From Micromonospora avicenniae (GTDB lineage: Bacteria; Actinomycetota; Actinomycetes; Mycobacteriales; Micromonosporaceae): a stretch of DNA of 64,000 bases. The position numbers and the translations under genes were made by a program. How positions within the stretch are numbered: position 1 is the stretch's first letter; every line of letters starts with the position of its first letter. Under the pieces are notes generated by a model. The model ran no database searches. It saw nothing but the letters and a program-made list of their open reading frames with translations, and was not told the origin of the DNA. The stretch covers positions 1 through 64,000 of the forward strand of contig NZ_FTNF01000025.1 in the NCBI RefSeq assembly GCF_900156065.1, read 5' to 3'. Positions 46,068 to 53,957 of the stretch are shown here, in pieces.

Positions 46068-46112
46068 CCCCGGCCGCCCACTCCCGGTGTGACCGGGGGC
46101 GAGCGGCCGGGG
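46068..46112. terminator. Bidirectional terminator between GH51 and esterase genes
   Basis: Perfect CCCCGGCCGC/GCGGCCGGGG stem with an inner CCGG pair, 28 bases before the stop of the convergent esterase gene. Confidence 0.75.
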
Positions 46113-46140
46113 TCCTAGGAGGTCGGCACGGGGGCTGGTG

Positions 46141-47715
46141 TCACCGGGCGGCGACCGGTGCGCTCTGCGAACCGTTGAAGAGCTTGTCGCCCTGGTAGTG
46201 GGCGACGACCGGGGCGTCGAGCTCGCCGTGGACGGTCTTCTTCAGCTGGGCGACTCCCTTGTGCACGGGAGCGGACCCGAGGTACGTGTCGCCGGCGTAG
46301 AAATCGACAGTGCCGGAGGGGGCGGCGATGCTGGTGCTGACGGCGTCAACCGTCGCGGTCGCGGTGACCTTGATGTTGGGCGAGGCGCCCGCGGGGGCGG
46401 TCTCGACGTCGAGTCCGGTCGCGGTGGTGCGGAACGCCAGGTCGCGCAGGTAGTGGTTCAGCAGGGGGCGCCAGACGTGCCAGGTGTGCACGCCGGGCAC
46501 GTTGTACTCGTCGAGTTCGACGCCGGCGGCCCGCAGGGCGGCGGCGTTCCGCTGCGAGTTCTCGGCGATGTTGCCCAGGCGGTCCTGGAGCCCGGTGCCG
46601 ATCATGATGCCGCCGGCCACCGCCTTCATGCGGTCGATCTGCGCCTGGGTGGCGGCGGGTCCGCCCGCGCTCCAGGCGGCGTGGTAGCCGAACAGGTCGG
46701 TGTGGTTGTACATGAGGGTGTACGCCCGGCTGCCGCCTGCGGAGAAGCCGCCGAACGCCCGGTCCTGCGGGCGGGTGGAGACGTGGTAGTTCTGCTCGAC
46801 GAACGGGAAGATGTTGTTCCGCAGCTCGTTGACGTAGCCCTCGTTGCCGCCGGGAAGGCCGTTGAAGTCGGTGGACACGATCACCATCGGCTCCACGGCC
46901 CGATCCTTGATCGCGTTCTCCAGGATGAGGTGGGCCACGCCCTGCATCGTCCAGGCGGTCGAGTGGTCACCGCCGCCGTGGCTCAGGTACAGGGTCGGGT
47001 ACGGCTTTTCCCGGTCGGGGTCGTAGCCGTGCGGCAGGTAGACGACGATGTCGTGCACCCCCGGCGGGTTGGTCGACAGCGGCGAGGTGTACCGCCGGGT
47101 CTCCAGCGTGCCGACCTTGGCGACCGGCGCCTGGTAGCCGGTGTCGTACGTGGGGAACTTGTTGCTGGTCGGGACGTAGATGGTGCTGCGTACGGCACCG
47201 GGCGCGCCCGGGTACTGCGGCTGGATCTGCCACGGGTTGGCGGGGTCGTCGTGCAGCGTGCAACCGGTCGCGAGTTCGTTGGTGCAGTCGTGCGTGAACG
47301 CGTAGCGGAAGGTGCCCGCGGGCAGCGGCGTGGTGAACGTCCACACCCCGTCGGGGCCCTTCTGCATGGCCTGGATGTGCCACGGGGTGGCCGCGACGTC
47401 GCCGGGCTGCCACTCGGCGGGTGGCCGGGCGTCGCCGCAGTCCTGGCATTGGATGTTCTCGGGCCGGGAGTAGAACCAGTCGCCGTAGATGTGGACCTGC
47501 TGGACGTCCGCGGGCGCCCGGTACCTGAAGGTGACCGAGTACCCGGTCGGCGGCTGGTCGGTACGGGTGACGGTCGGCCCCACGGGTGCAGGTGGGGCGG
47601 CGGACACCGGGGCGGCGGCGACCGCTCCGGCCGCGACGGTGGCGGTGGCGAGCAGTGCGAGCATCAGCCGGCGCCTCGGCGCCGGTGTCAGGGGACGGGG
47701 AGGTGCAACGGGCAT
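46141..47715 (-). CDS. Secreted feruloyl-esterase-like protein with C-terminal Ig-like domain
   Basis: 524 residues from the ATG at 47715 with GGGAG upstream. A signal peptide ends near SAAPP. An E-set-like domain (about 45-190) contains paired cysteines in IQCQDCGD. The PF00756-type esterase domain (about 200-425) has LYLSHGGG, nucleophile GGFSAGG and VHTWHVW with the catalytic histidine. A C-terminal Ig-like domain (about 430-524, VDFYAGDTYLGSAPVHKG) resembles bacterial Big_3-type modules. It is probably extracellular and cleaves ester-linked side groups from hemicellulose. A perfect 16-bp palindrome lies 100 bases upstream. Confidence 0.9.
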   Translation of the reverse strand: MPVAPPRPLTPAPRRRLMLALLATATVAAGAVAAAPVSAAPPAPVGPTVTRTDQPPTGYSVTFRYRAPADVQQVHIYGDWFYSRPENIQCQDCGDARPPAEWQPGDVAATPWHIQAMQKGPDGVWTFTTPLPAGTFRYAFTHDCTNELATGCTLHDDPANPWQIQPQYPGAPGAVRSTIYVPTSNKFPTYDTGYQAPVAKVGTLETRRYTSPLSTNPPGVHDIVVYLPHGYDPDREKPYPTLYLSHGGGDHSTAWTMQGVAHLILENAIKDRAVEPMVIVSTDFNGLPGGNEGYVNELRNNIFPFVEQNYHVSTRPQDRAFGGFSAGGSRAYTLMYNHTDLFGYHAAWSAGGPAATQAQIDRMKAVAGGIMIGTGLQDRLGNIAENSQRNAAALRAAGVELDEYNVPGVHTWHVWRPLLNHYLRDLAFRTTATGLDVETAPAGASPNIKVTATATVDAVSTSIAAPSGTVDFYAGDTYLGSAPVHKGVAQLKKTVHGELDAPVVAHYQGDKLFNGSQSAPVAAR

Positions 47716-47814
47716 GTTCCTGCTCCCTCTTCGGCTCGTGGTCAGACCGCATCGAGCGGCCGACCGACCAATCGATGGTGAGGTGAACGGATACCAGTGA
47801 CGAGAGATGTCGCT

Positions 47815-47830
47815 ATGTGAGCGCTCACAT
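47815..47830. promoter_or_regulatory. Perfect 16-bp palindrome upstream of the esterase gene
   Basis: ATGTGAGCGCTCACAT, the symmetrical LacI-family operator form GTGAGCGCTCAC. It differs from the CGTAAnCGnTAACG sites of the lacI/GH3/GH51 group, so a different LacI protein is expected to bind it. Confidence 0.65.
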
Positions 47831-48115
47831 CGTTCCCTGCAAAAGATACAACCATGAATTTTAGCGATGGTCAATGCCTGAAGAGGAAATAGGGTTGGCA
47901 AATCGCAAGGAATGCAATTAGGGCAGGCGGGATCGGCGCCAGAAGTGCTGGCGCGCAGATTCTTCCCAGGTTTTGGTCGTTCGAACAATCGAGAGCCGCC
48001 GGCTGTCGCCGCGAAGCGCCGGTCGGAATCCACTTGTCGACGCGACTATTCCGCTCCTGGTTCCAACCTCCCATCTACCCGCCGGGGAATGACCCGGTAT
48101 TCATCTCGCAGTTCC
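47831..48115. other. Low-GC intergenic stretch
   Basis: The part around 47835-47920 is clearly AT-richer than the rest of the window. No coding potential is seen. It lies upstream of the esterase gene and downstream of the pentonate operon, so it could combine a promoter with recombined or decayed sequence. Confidence 0.45.
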
Positions 48116-48301
48116 TCAGGCAGAACCGACAACCGTCGAAGACGATGCGACCCACACGCCGGCGGCCGGCACGTCGACCAGCCCGTGCACCACTGCGGCG
48201 TCGTCGCCCGCGATCGTCTTCAGCCGGGACCCGCCCGTCTCGGTGAGGTCGGCCGAGCGGCTCCGACCGTCGCGCGGGTCGACTGTGGTCACCACGTTCA
48301 C
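48116..48301 (-). CDS. Coupled short frame, possible aldehyde dehydrogenase N-terminal remnant
   Basis: 61 residues from a GTG that overlaps the stop of the FAA-family gene by four bases (GTGA). The start VVTTVDPRDGRSRSADLTE resembles the first residues of NADP-dependent aldehyde dehydrogenases (VDPRTG motif), which in this pathway would oxidise alpha-ketoglutarate semialdehyde. The remaining 40 residues do not continue that family and the frame stops. It may be a truncated gene or a small protein of its own. The overlap supports translation; the family idea is weak. Confidence 0.4.
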   Translation of the reverse strand: MNVVTTVDPRDGRSRSADLTETGGSRLKTIAGDDAAVVHGLVDVPAAGVWVASSSTVVGSA

Positions 48302-49503
48302 AGCAGCCCCCTCCGGACGAGGTTTCCCATGAGATCGCGGACGCCGAACTGCCAGGGCGCGCACTCCTCCGCGTGCCGCACCCGGTTGACCAGGGTGCCG
48401 AGCGCCGGGCAGCTGATCCGGACCACGTCGTCGAGCTTGTGGGTGAACCCGTCGCCGGGGCGGTCCCGGTCCTCGACGGGCGCGAACATGGTCCCGAGCA
48501 TCAGGACGGCACCGTCGGGATACTGGTGGTGCGGGCCGATCAACTGCCGCACCAGTGCTTCCGGATCCCGCGACATCCGGGACATCTCCGAGACTGCCTC
48601 CAACTGGAAGCCGTCCGCGCCCCGGACCTGCAGGCGCACCTCGAGTTCGCGCACCCGTTCCAGGCCGAACCGCTCGTCGAACAACCGGATCAAGGGACCG
48701 AGCGCACAGGAGGCGTTGTTGTCCTTCGCCTTGGGAAGCAGGAGCGCCGAGCGCCCCTCGACATCCCGCAGGTTCACGTCGTTGCCGAGGGTGGCGCCGA
48801 CGATCCGGCCGCTGGACGCGACGATGAGAGCCACCTCGGGCTCCGGGTTGTTCCAGGTCGATGCGGCGAGCACGCCGACCGGAACGGCGGTGCCGACGGC
48901 GGAGAGGATCTGCCCCTTGGTGAAGATCTCGGCGTCCGGTCCGATTCCCACCTCCAGGTACTGGCTCCAGATGCCCTCGGCGACCAGCAGATTCTTCAGC
49001 CGCTCCGCCTCCGCCGAGCCGGAAACCAGGCCGTGCAGGTCGACACCGATGTCGGCGAGCATCCGGTGACGGATGTCCGCCGCGAGCGCGAGGTCTCCCC
49101 TGGCCCGCTCCTCGATGACGCGTTCGATCATCGAGACCGGGAAGGTCACCCCGGCGGCCTTGAGCGCTTGAAGATCGACCGGGGCGAGCAGCCAGGGCCG
49201 GTCGGGGTCGCGGGTCTCGGCGCCCGTGTTGGCCAGGATCTCCCCGAATCCGCATACCCGCGGCCCGTCGAGCCCGGCGACCACCGCGGCGGGATCGGGC
49301 AGCTCGCAGATGTCGCGGGCCGTCGGGAACTGGTGACTGATGTCGAAGACCTCGCCGTCTCGTACGACCACGGGTGACGGGCCGTCGACGGACGGGTCCC
49401 AGATCCGGCCGATGAGCACGCTGTGTTCGCCGTCGTACGGCAACGCGTCGCTGGCGGTCCCGCACCACTGCGACTCGGCGGCGCGGGGACGTGGCACGGT
49501 CAT
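48298..49503 (-). CDS. AraD1/FAA-hydrolase-family 2-keto-3-deoxy-pentonate dehydratase
   Basis: 401 residues. The C-terminal half has the fumarylacetoacetate-hydrolase metal site pattern STWNNPEPEVALIV and GNDVNLRDVEGRSALLLPKAKDNN, characteristic of the AraD1/KdaD branch that converts 2-keto-3-deoxy-pentonate to alpha-ketoglutarate semialdehyde. Its start overlaps the stop of the enolase-superfamily dehydratase gene by four bases (ATGA), giving two successive steps of one pathway from coupled genes. The substrate stereochemistry cannot be read from sequence. Confidence 0.88.
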   Translation of the reverse strand: MTVPRPRAAESQWCGTASDALPYDGEHSVLIGRIWDPSVDGPSPVVVRDGEVFDISHQFPTARDICELPDPAAVVAGLDGPRVCGFGEILANTGAETRDPDRPWLLAPVDLQALKAAGVTFPVSMIERVIEERARGDLALAADIRHRMLADIGVDLHGLVSGSAEAERLKNLLVAEGIWSQYLEVGIGPDAEIFTKGQILSAVGTAVPVGVLAASTWNNPEPEVALIVASSGRIVGATLGNDVNLRDVEGRSALLLPKAKDNNASCALGPLIRLFDERFGLERVRELEVRLQVRGADGFQLEAVSEMSRMSRDPEALVRQLIGPHHQYPDGAVLMLGTMFAPVEDRDRPGDGFTHKLDDVVRISCPALGTLVNRVRHAEECAPWQFGVRDLMGNLVRRGLL

Positions 49504-50681
49504 GAGCCGCTCTCCAGGTTGAAGAACGACCGCTCGTCGCGAGGACGGATGTCGTAGACGGCATCACGGAACATGCGCATCGGGTGCGGTGTGAACGGGT
49601 GGCGCTCGATCGCATCGAGGTCGACCTCGATGCCCAGGCCGATCCCGGTCGGGATCAGCAGGTCGCCGTCGTCGGTCAGCACCAGCCGTTCGTTGGTGAT
49701 CTCGGGGCGCCAGGGTACGTCCGTCGCCATGATCTCCAGGTACCGGAAGTTCGGCAGCGTAGCGCCGAGCTGCAGCGTCGCGGCCGTGCTGAGCGGACCG
49801 CTCGGGTTGTGCGGCGCGAATCCCACATAGCTGGTCGAGGCGAGTGTCGAGATGAAGGCGAGCTCGGCGATCCCGCCGGCGTGCGTCACGTCGGGTTGGA
49901 CGAAGTCGACGGCCTGGCGCGCGAGCGCCGGCGCGAAGCCCTGCCGGCCGTACCACCGCTCGCCCGCGGCGATGGGCACGGGCGAGGCCCGGCGGATGTC
50001 GACCAGCGCGTCGAGGTTGTCCGGCGGGCACGGCTCCTCGAACCACACCGGGTCGAACTGGGCGATCTCCTTCGAGATCTTGATCGCGTGGCGGACGTCG
50101 AAGCGGCCGTGCCCCTCGATGAACAGCTCGACCTCGCGACCGACCGCGGCGCGAACGGCGTCGATCTGGGCGAGCACCCGGTCCAGCTGCTGGGTCGTGA
50201 TGGTCAGGTCGTAGTTCTCGAACGGGTCCCATTTGAGGCCCCGGAAGCCGGTATCCACCGTCTTGCGTGCGGCGGCCGCGTAGTCCTCCGGTGTGACCGC
50301 CCCGGAGAACCAGCCGTTCGCGTACGCGCGCACGCGGTCCCTTGTGGCGCCGCCGAGCAGCCGGGAGACGGGGACGCCGAGGTCTCGGGCCGAGATGTCC
50401 CACAGGGCCATCTCCAGCGAGCTCAGCGCGGTCATGATGACCGGTCCGCCGCGCCAGTACCAGTCGCGTGCGAGTTCGTAGAGGATCTTCGAGATCCGGG
50501 TGGGGTCCAGGCCCACGACTGCTTCCGCGACTTCGGCGATCGCGCCCTGGACGGCCCGTTCCTTGCCTTCCAGGGTGGCCTCGCCGAGCCCGACGATCCC
50601 CTCGTCCGTGTGGACGCGGACGATGACGAGGTTGGTGCGGTAGAAGTCGACGACCAGCGTGTCGACGGAGATGATCTTCAT
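49500..50681 (-). CDS. Enolase-superfamily sugar-acid dehydratase (DgoD/mandelate racemase group)
   Basis: 393 residues. The capping domain starts MKIISVDTLVVDFYRTNLVIVRV. The barrel carries GLKWDPFENYD, metal ligands in ELFIEGHGRF, WFEEPCPPDN and AAGERWYG, and the late catalytic histidine in APHNPSGP, the pattern of galactonate-dehydratase-like enzymes. The first metal position is Glu (IEGHG) where many relatives have Asp. It dehydrates an aldonate, probably a pentonate given the neighbouring FAA-type enzyme. It is separated from the permease gene by eight bases. Confidence 0.9.
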   Translation of the reverse strand: MKIISVDTLVVDFYRTNLVIVRVHTDEGIVGLGEATLEGKERAVQGAIAEVAEAVVGLDPTRISKILYELARDWYWRGGPVIMTALSSLEMALWDISARDLGVPVSRLLGGATRDRVRAYANGWFSGAVTPEDYAAAARKTVDTGFRGLKWDPFENYDLTITTQQLDRVLAQIDAVRAAVGREVELFIEGHGRFDVRHAIKISKEIAQFDPVWFEEPCPPDNLDALVDIRRASPVPIAAGERWYGRQGFAPALARQAVDFVQPDVTHAGGIAELAFISTLASTSYVGFAPHNPSGPLSTAATLQLGATLPNFRYLEIMATDVPWRPEITNERLVLTDDGDLLIPTGIGLGIEVDLDAIERHPFTPHPMRMFRDAVYDIRPRDERSFFNLESGS

Positions 50682-50689
50682 TTGTCGGG

Positions 50690-51520
50690 TCAACCCTTCA
50701 CCGCACCGGCGGTCATGCCGGACACGACGTACTTCTGCGCCAACAGGTAGAAGGCGACGGCGGGCAGCGTGAACAGGAAGGCGACGGCCATCACCGTCTG
50801 GATCGGTGTGCCCAGCTCGCCGATGAAGTTCGCGATCCCGACGGAGGCCGGCTGCAGCTCCGGAGTGAAGACGAACGTCACCGCGAACACGTACTCGTTC
50901 CAGGCGTGGAAGAAGGCGATGACCGCGGTCGCCGCGATCGAGGGGGCGATCAGCGGTACGTTGATGCGGGTCAGGATGGTGAAGGGCCGTGCGCCGTCGG
51001 CGCGTCCTGCCTCCTCCAGCTCCTTCGGGATGCCGTCGATCGCGCCCTTGAGGATCAGCGCGACGATCGGCAGGACGAACGCGGAGTTCACCAGGACCAG
51101 GCCGGTCAGCGAGTCGAGCAGGTCGAAGCGGCGGAACAGCGCGAACAGCGGCACCACCATCAGCGCCTCGGGAAGCATCTGGGTGAACAGCAGCACGACG
51201 GTCAGCACGGCCTTGCCCCGGAACGAGAACCGGGACAGCGCGTAACCGAGCGGGATACCCAGGCCGACGGAGAGGACCATCGTGCCGACGGCGATCACCA
51301 GGCTGTTGAGCAGCCACCCGGCCGCCTTGCCCTCGGCCAGCGCGTCGACGAAGATCCCGAACCGGCCGAGGTCCGGCGTGAGGCGCGGCCGCTCGGCGAA
51401 CAGGTCGCCGTTGCTGGACAGCGCCGTGACGAGCATCCAGTACAGCGGGAACACCGCGATGCCCAGTACGACCAGCACGGCTACGATCCGCGCGGTGAGG
51501 CCGAAGCGCAAGCGCCTCAT
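50690..51520 (-). CDS. Sugar ABC transporter permease, MalG-type (second system)
   Basis: 276 residues, about six membrane segments, EAA loop KELEEAGRADGARPFTILTRI. The start overlaps the stop of the MalF-type gene by four bases (ATGA). It pairs with that protein and with the lipoprotein at 52546. As in the first transporter, no ATPase is encoded here. Confidence 0.93.
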   Translation of the reverse strand: MRRLRFGLTARIVAVLVVLGIAVFPLYWMLVTALSSNGDLFAERPRLTPDLGRFGIFVDALAEGKAAGWLLNSLVIAVGTMVLSVGLGIPLGYALSRFSFRGKAVLTVVLLFTQMLPEALMVVPLFALFRRFDLLDSLTGLVLVNSAFVLPIVALILKGAIDGIPKELEEAGRADGARPFTILTRINVPLIAPSIAATAVIAFFHAWNEYVFAVTFVFTPELQPASVGIANFIGELGTPIQTVMAVAFLFTLPAVAFYLLAQKYVVSGMTAGAVKG

Positions 51521-52470
51521 CGGACGTTCTCCTTCTCCACGGCGCGAGCGACCAGTCGGCTACCGGTGATGACGATGAGCGAGATGATGACGCCGACCAT
51601 GCCGATGGCCGCCGCCGAGCCGAGTTCCTTCGAGTCGAAGGCCTGCGAGTAGAGGTCGATGACGAGGGTCTCGGTCGCACCGACCGGTCCGCCCTTGGTC
51701 ATGAGCCAGATGAGCTCGAACCGCCGCAGCGACCAGATCGTCATGAGCAGCGCCAGCAGTCCGACGGTCGGCTTGATGACCTGCCAGGTGACGGCACGGA
51801 AGCTCGCCCACCGCCCGGCGCCGTCCATGGTCGCGGCCTCGTTGAGGTCCTGTGGAACGGCCTGCAGCGCGGAGAGCAGCACCACGGAGGTGAACGGGAA
51901 GAGCTGCCAGATGGTCGTCGCGAGCACCGCCGGGAGCGCGTACCGGGGGCTGTCCAGGATCGCGCCGCCGGGTACGCCGAGGCCCACCGCGTCGAGGAGC
52001 CGGTTGACGATGCCGTACTGCGCGTTGAGCATCCACGTCGCGATGAGCGCGACCGCGATTCCGGGGGCGGCCCAGGGAATGGTCACGAGCGCCCGAGCCA
52101 CGCCCCGGCCCCGAAAACCCCTGTTGAGCAGGAGCGCGACGACGAGTCCGGTGCCGACCGCGCCGACGACGCAGGCGACCACGTAGACGAAGGTGATCAG
52201 CAGGGTGTGGCGGAAGTCGGGGTCGCCGAAGATGCGGTTGAAGTTGCCGAGCCCCACCCACTCACTGCGGGTGGGATTGAGCAGCGACGTTCGCGTGAAG
52301 CTGAGGTAGATCTCCTGGAGGAGCGGTACCGCCTGGAAGACCAGGATGAACAGGGCGGCGGGTGCCAGGAACAGATACGGCGTCCACTTGCTGCCGAGCG
52401 GGCTGCGCCTGCGCCGTGCTCCGGGGCCACGCGTCGTGCCCGGTGCTCTCGTCTGGTCGAGCACAGTCAT
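51517..52470 (-). CDS. Sugar ABC transporter permease, MalF-type (second system)
   Basis: 317 residues. A basic, Gly-rich N-terminus is followed by the first segment YLFLAPAALFILVFQAVPLLQ and EAA loop DLNEAATMDGAGRWASFRAV. Its stop overlaps the MalG-type start. The SBP gene ends 75 bases upstream, so all belong to one operon under the divergent IclR regulator. Confidence 0.93.
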   Translation of the reverse strand: MTVLDQTRAPGTTRGPGARRRRSPLGSKWTPYLFLAPAALFILVFQAVPLLQEIYLSFTRTSLLNPTRSEWVGLGNFNRIFGDPDFRHTLLITFVYVVACVVGAVGTGLVVALLLNRGFRGRGVARALVTIPWAAPGIAVALIATWMLNAQYGIVNRLLDAVGLGVPGGAILDSPRYALPAVLATTIWQLFPFTSVVLLSALQAVPQDLNEAATMDGAGRWASFRAVTWQVIKPTVGLLALLMTIWSLRRFELIWLMTKGGPVGATETLVIDLYSQAFDSKELGSAAAIGMVGVIISLIVITGSRLVARAVEKENVR

Positions 52471-52545
52471 CGGGTGTGATCCTTCGGGGTAGGACGCCGC
52501 CGGCGGGGCCGACCGTCACGCCGGCGGCGTCGTCCTGTCGAGCTG

Positions 52546-53793
52546 TCAGCCGACCAGTTCGGTCGCCTGCTGCTGGGCTCGATCGAGTGCGGACTTCAGG
52601 TCGGCCTTGCCCTGCAGTGCCGCGATCACGTTCTGCACGACCACCTTGCGGATGTCCGGGGTCTTGGCCTCGAAGCCGAGCACGATCTGCGGCAGGCTGG
52701 TCTCGGTGAGCTCGTCGAAGACGGTGAGGAACGGGGTCTTTTCCAGCGATGCCGCGCTGCGTTGCGTGGTGGTGGCGACGCTGCTCGCGCCGAGGATCTC
52801 CTGCAACTTGACCTGGTTCTGAGGCTCCAGCGCCCACTTGATGAACGTGGCCGCCTCGTCCTTGGCCGGGCTCGCCTCGTTGATCACGATCGGTGCGAGG
52901 ATCGCGCCCTGCTTGCGTACCGGGAACGGGATGGGCGCGACGTTGAAATTGAGCTGCGGGTTCTGGCCGCGCGTCGCGGTCACGTACCCCCCGTTGTTGA
53001 GTTCCATCCCGACCTTGCCCTCGGCGAACATCCGTCGGAACGTCGCCGCGTCCGCGCCGCGCGGGATGACGTTCGCGTCGTAGAGGTCCTTGTACGCCTG
53101 CAGGCCCTTGAGGTTCTCGGGCGAGTTGATCGTCAGGTTCTTGCCGTCGGACCACGCACCGCCGAAGCCGTAGACGTAATTGAAGATGTCCTGCCAGACG
53201 CCGGCCTCCTCGGCCTCGGTCTGGCGGAACGCCAGGCCGAAGACGTCGCCCTTGGTCAGCGACTTGGCCGTGGCGGTGAACTCCTCATAGGTGGCGGGTG
53301 GCTTCGGGATCAGGTCCGCGTTGTAGAACATCGCGTAGTTCGACGCTTCGAAGATGATGCCGTGCCGGACGCCATCGTGGACCATGAACTGGTCCGGCTG
53401 CTTGAGCAGGTCGTACTTGCCGGCGTCGACCAGCTTGTCAAGCGGCGCGATGAGGCCGGCGTCCGCGGCGGCCTCGAACTCGGGCATGTCGAAGCGGACC
53501 AGGTCGGGTCCCTTGCCGCTGCCCATCTGCGTGAGCACCGTCTGACCGAAGGTCGGGTACGGCACCGCGGCGGCGGAGACCTGCACCTTGTCCTGGCTCT
53601 TGTTGAACTCCTCGAGCCAGGCGGTCAGTTGCGGACCGCGACCCGGGTCGCCGAAGGTCGAAGCGGCGAAGGTCAGTTTCGCGACGCCATCACCGGAACC
53701 GCCGTCGGAGCCACAGCCAGTCAGAAGAGCGGCGACCAAGCCGAGGGCACATGCCGCCCCGACGACGCGGAAGCGGGCGGGCTGCTTACTCAT
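52546..53793 (-). CDS. Sugar-binding lipoprotein of the second CUT1 ABC transporter
   Basis: 415 residues, with ribosome site GAGGAG and an ATG that excludes the longer frame. Signal peptide and lipobox LTGC (Cys27), a Gly/Ser/Asp linker, then the family 1 binding fold (GKGPDLVRFDMPEFEAAADAG, ASNYAMFYNADL). It opens the operon that encodes the permeases and the two pentonate dehydratases, and its promoter faces the IclR gene across a repeat-rich spacer. Confidence 0.93.
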   Translation of the reverse strand: MSKQPARFRVVGAACALGLVAALLTGCGSDGGSGDGVAKLTFAASTFGDPGRGPQLTAWLEEFNKSQDKVQVSAAAVPYPTFGQTVLTQMGSGKGPDLVRFDMPEFEAAADAGLIAPLDKLVDAGKYDLLKQPDQFMVHDGVRHGIIFEASNYAMFYNADLIPKPPATYEEFTATAKSLTKGDVFGLAFRQTEAEEAGVWQDIFNYVYGFGGAWSDGKNLTINSPENLKGLQAYKDLYDANVIPRGADAATFRRMFAEGKVGMELNNGGYVTATRGQNPQLNFNVAPIPFPVRKQGAILAPIVINEASPAKDEAATFIKWALEPQNQVKLQEILGASSVATTTQRSAASLEKTPFLTVFDELTETSLPQIVLGFEAKTPDIRKVVVQNVIAALQGKADLKSALDRAQQQATELVG

Positions 53794-53835
53794 CGTTACT
53801 CCTCTGCAACAGGTCAGAGTCGTCGAGATTAAATT

Positions 53836-53863
53836 TGCAACGATCGTAGCGACATATGCAACG
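53836..53863. promoter_or_regulatory. Direct repeat TGCAACG x2 in IclR divergent promoter
   Basis: TGCAACG at 53836-53842 and 53857-53863, start to start 21 bp (two helical turns), 43 bases before the SBP ATG. A TTGCAA-like element also recurs in the nearby 19-bp dyad, suggesting sites for one regulator. Confidence 0.45.
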
Positions 53864-53897
53864 GTGTCAAGTGGCGGTTGCGCGTGGAGCGCCCTAT

Positions 53898-53916
53898 CAT
53901 TGCGCATATTGCAATG
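53898..53916. promoter_or_regulatory. 19-bp dyad in IclR divergent promoter
   Basis: CATTGC-N7-GCAATG, perfect arms, 41 bases upstream of the iclR TTG start. It is a likely IclR operator serving iclR, the divergent SBP operon or both. Confidence 0.55.
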
Positions 53917-53957
53917 TGGCGGCGGCAGAGAGCCGCCGTGCGAAGGGAGACTTCGCC

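Noticed and set aside
48116..49615. 499-codon minus-strand frame overlapping the FAA-family gene
   Set aside because: It is out of frame with the FAA gene and Arg-rich; only its last 61 codons, which couple to the FAA stop, were kept as a possible remnant.
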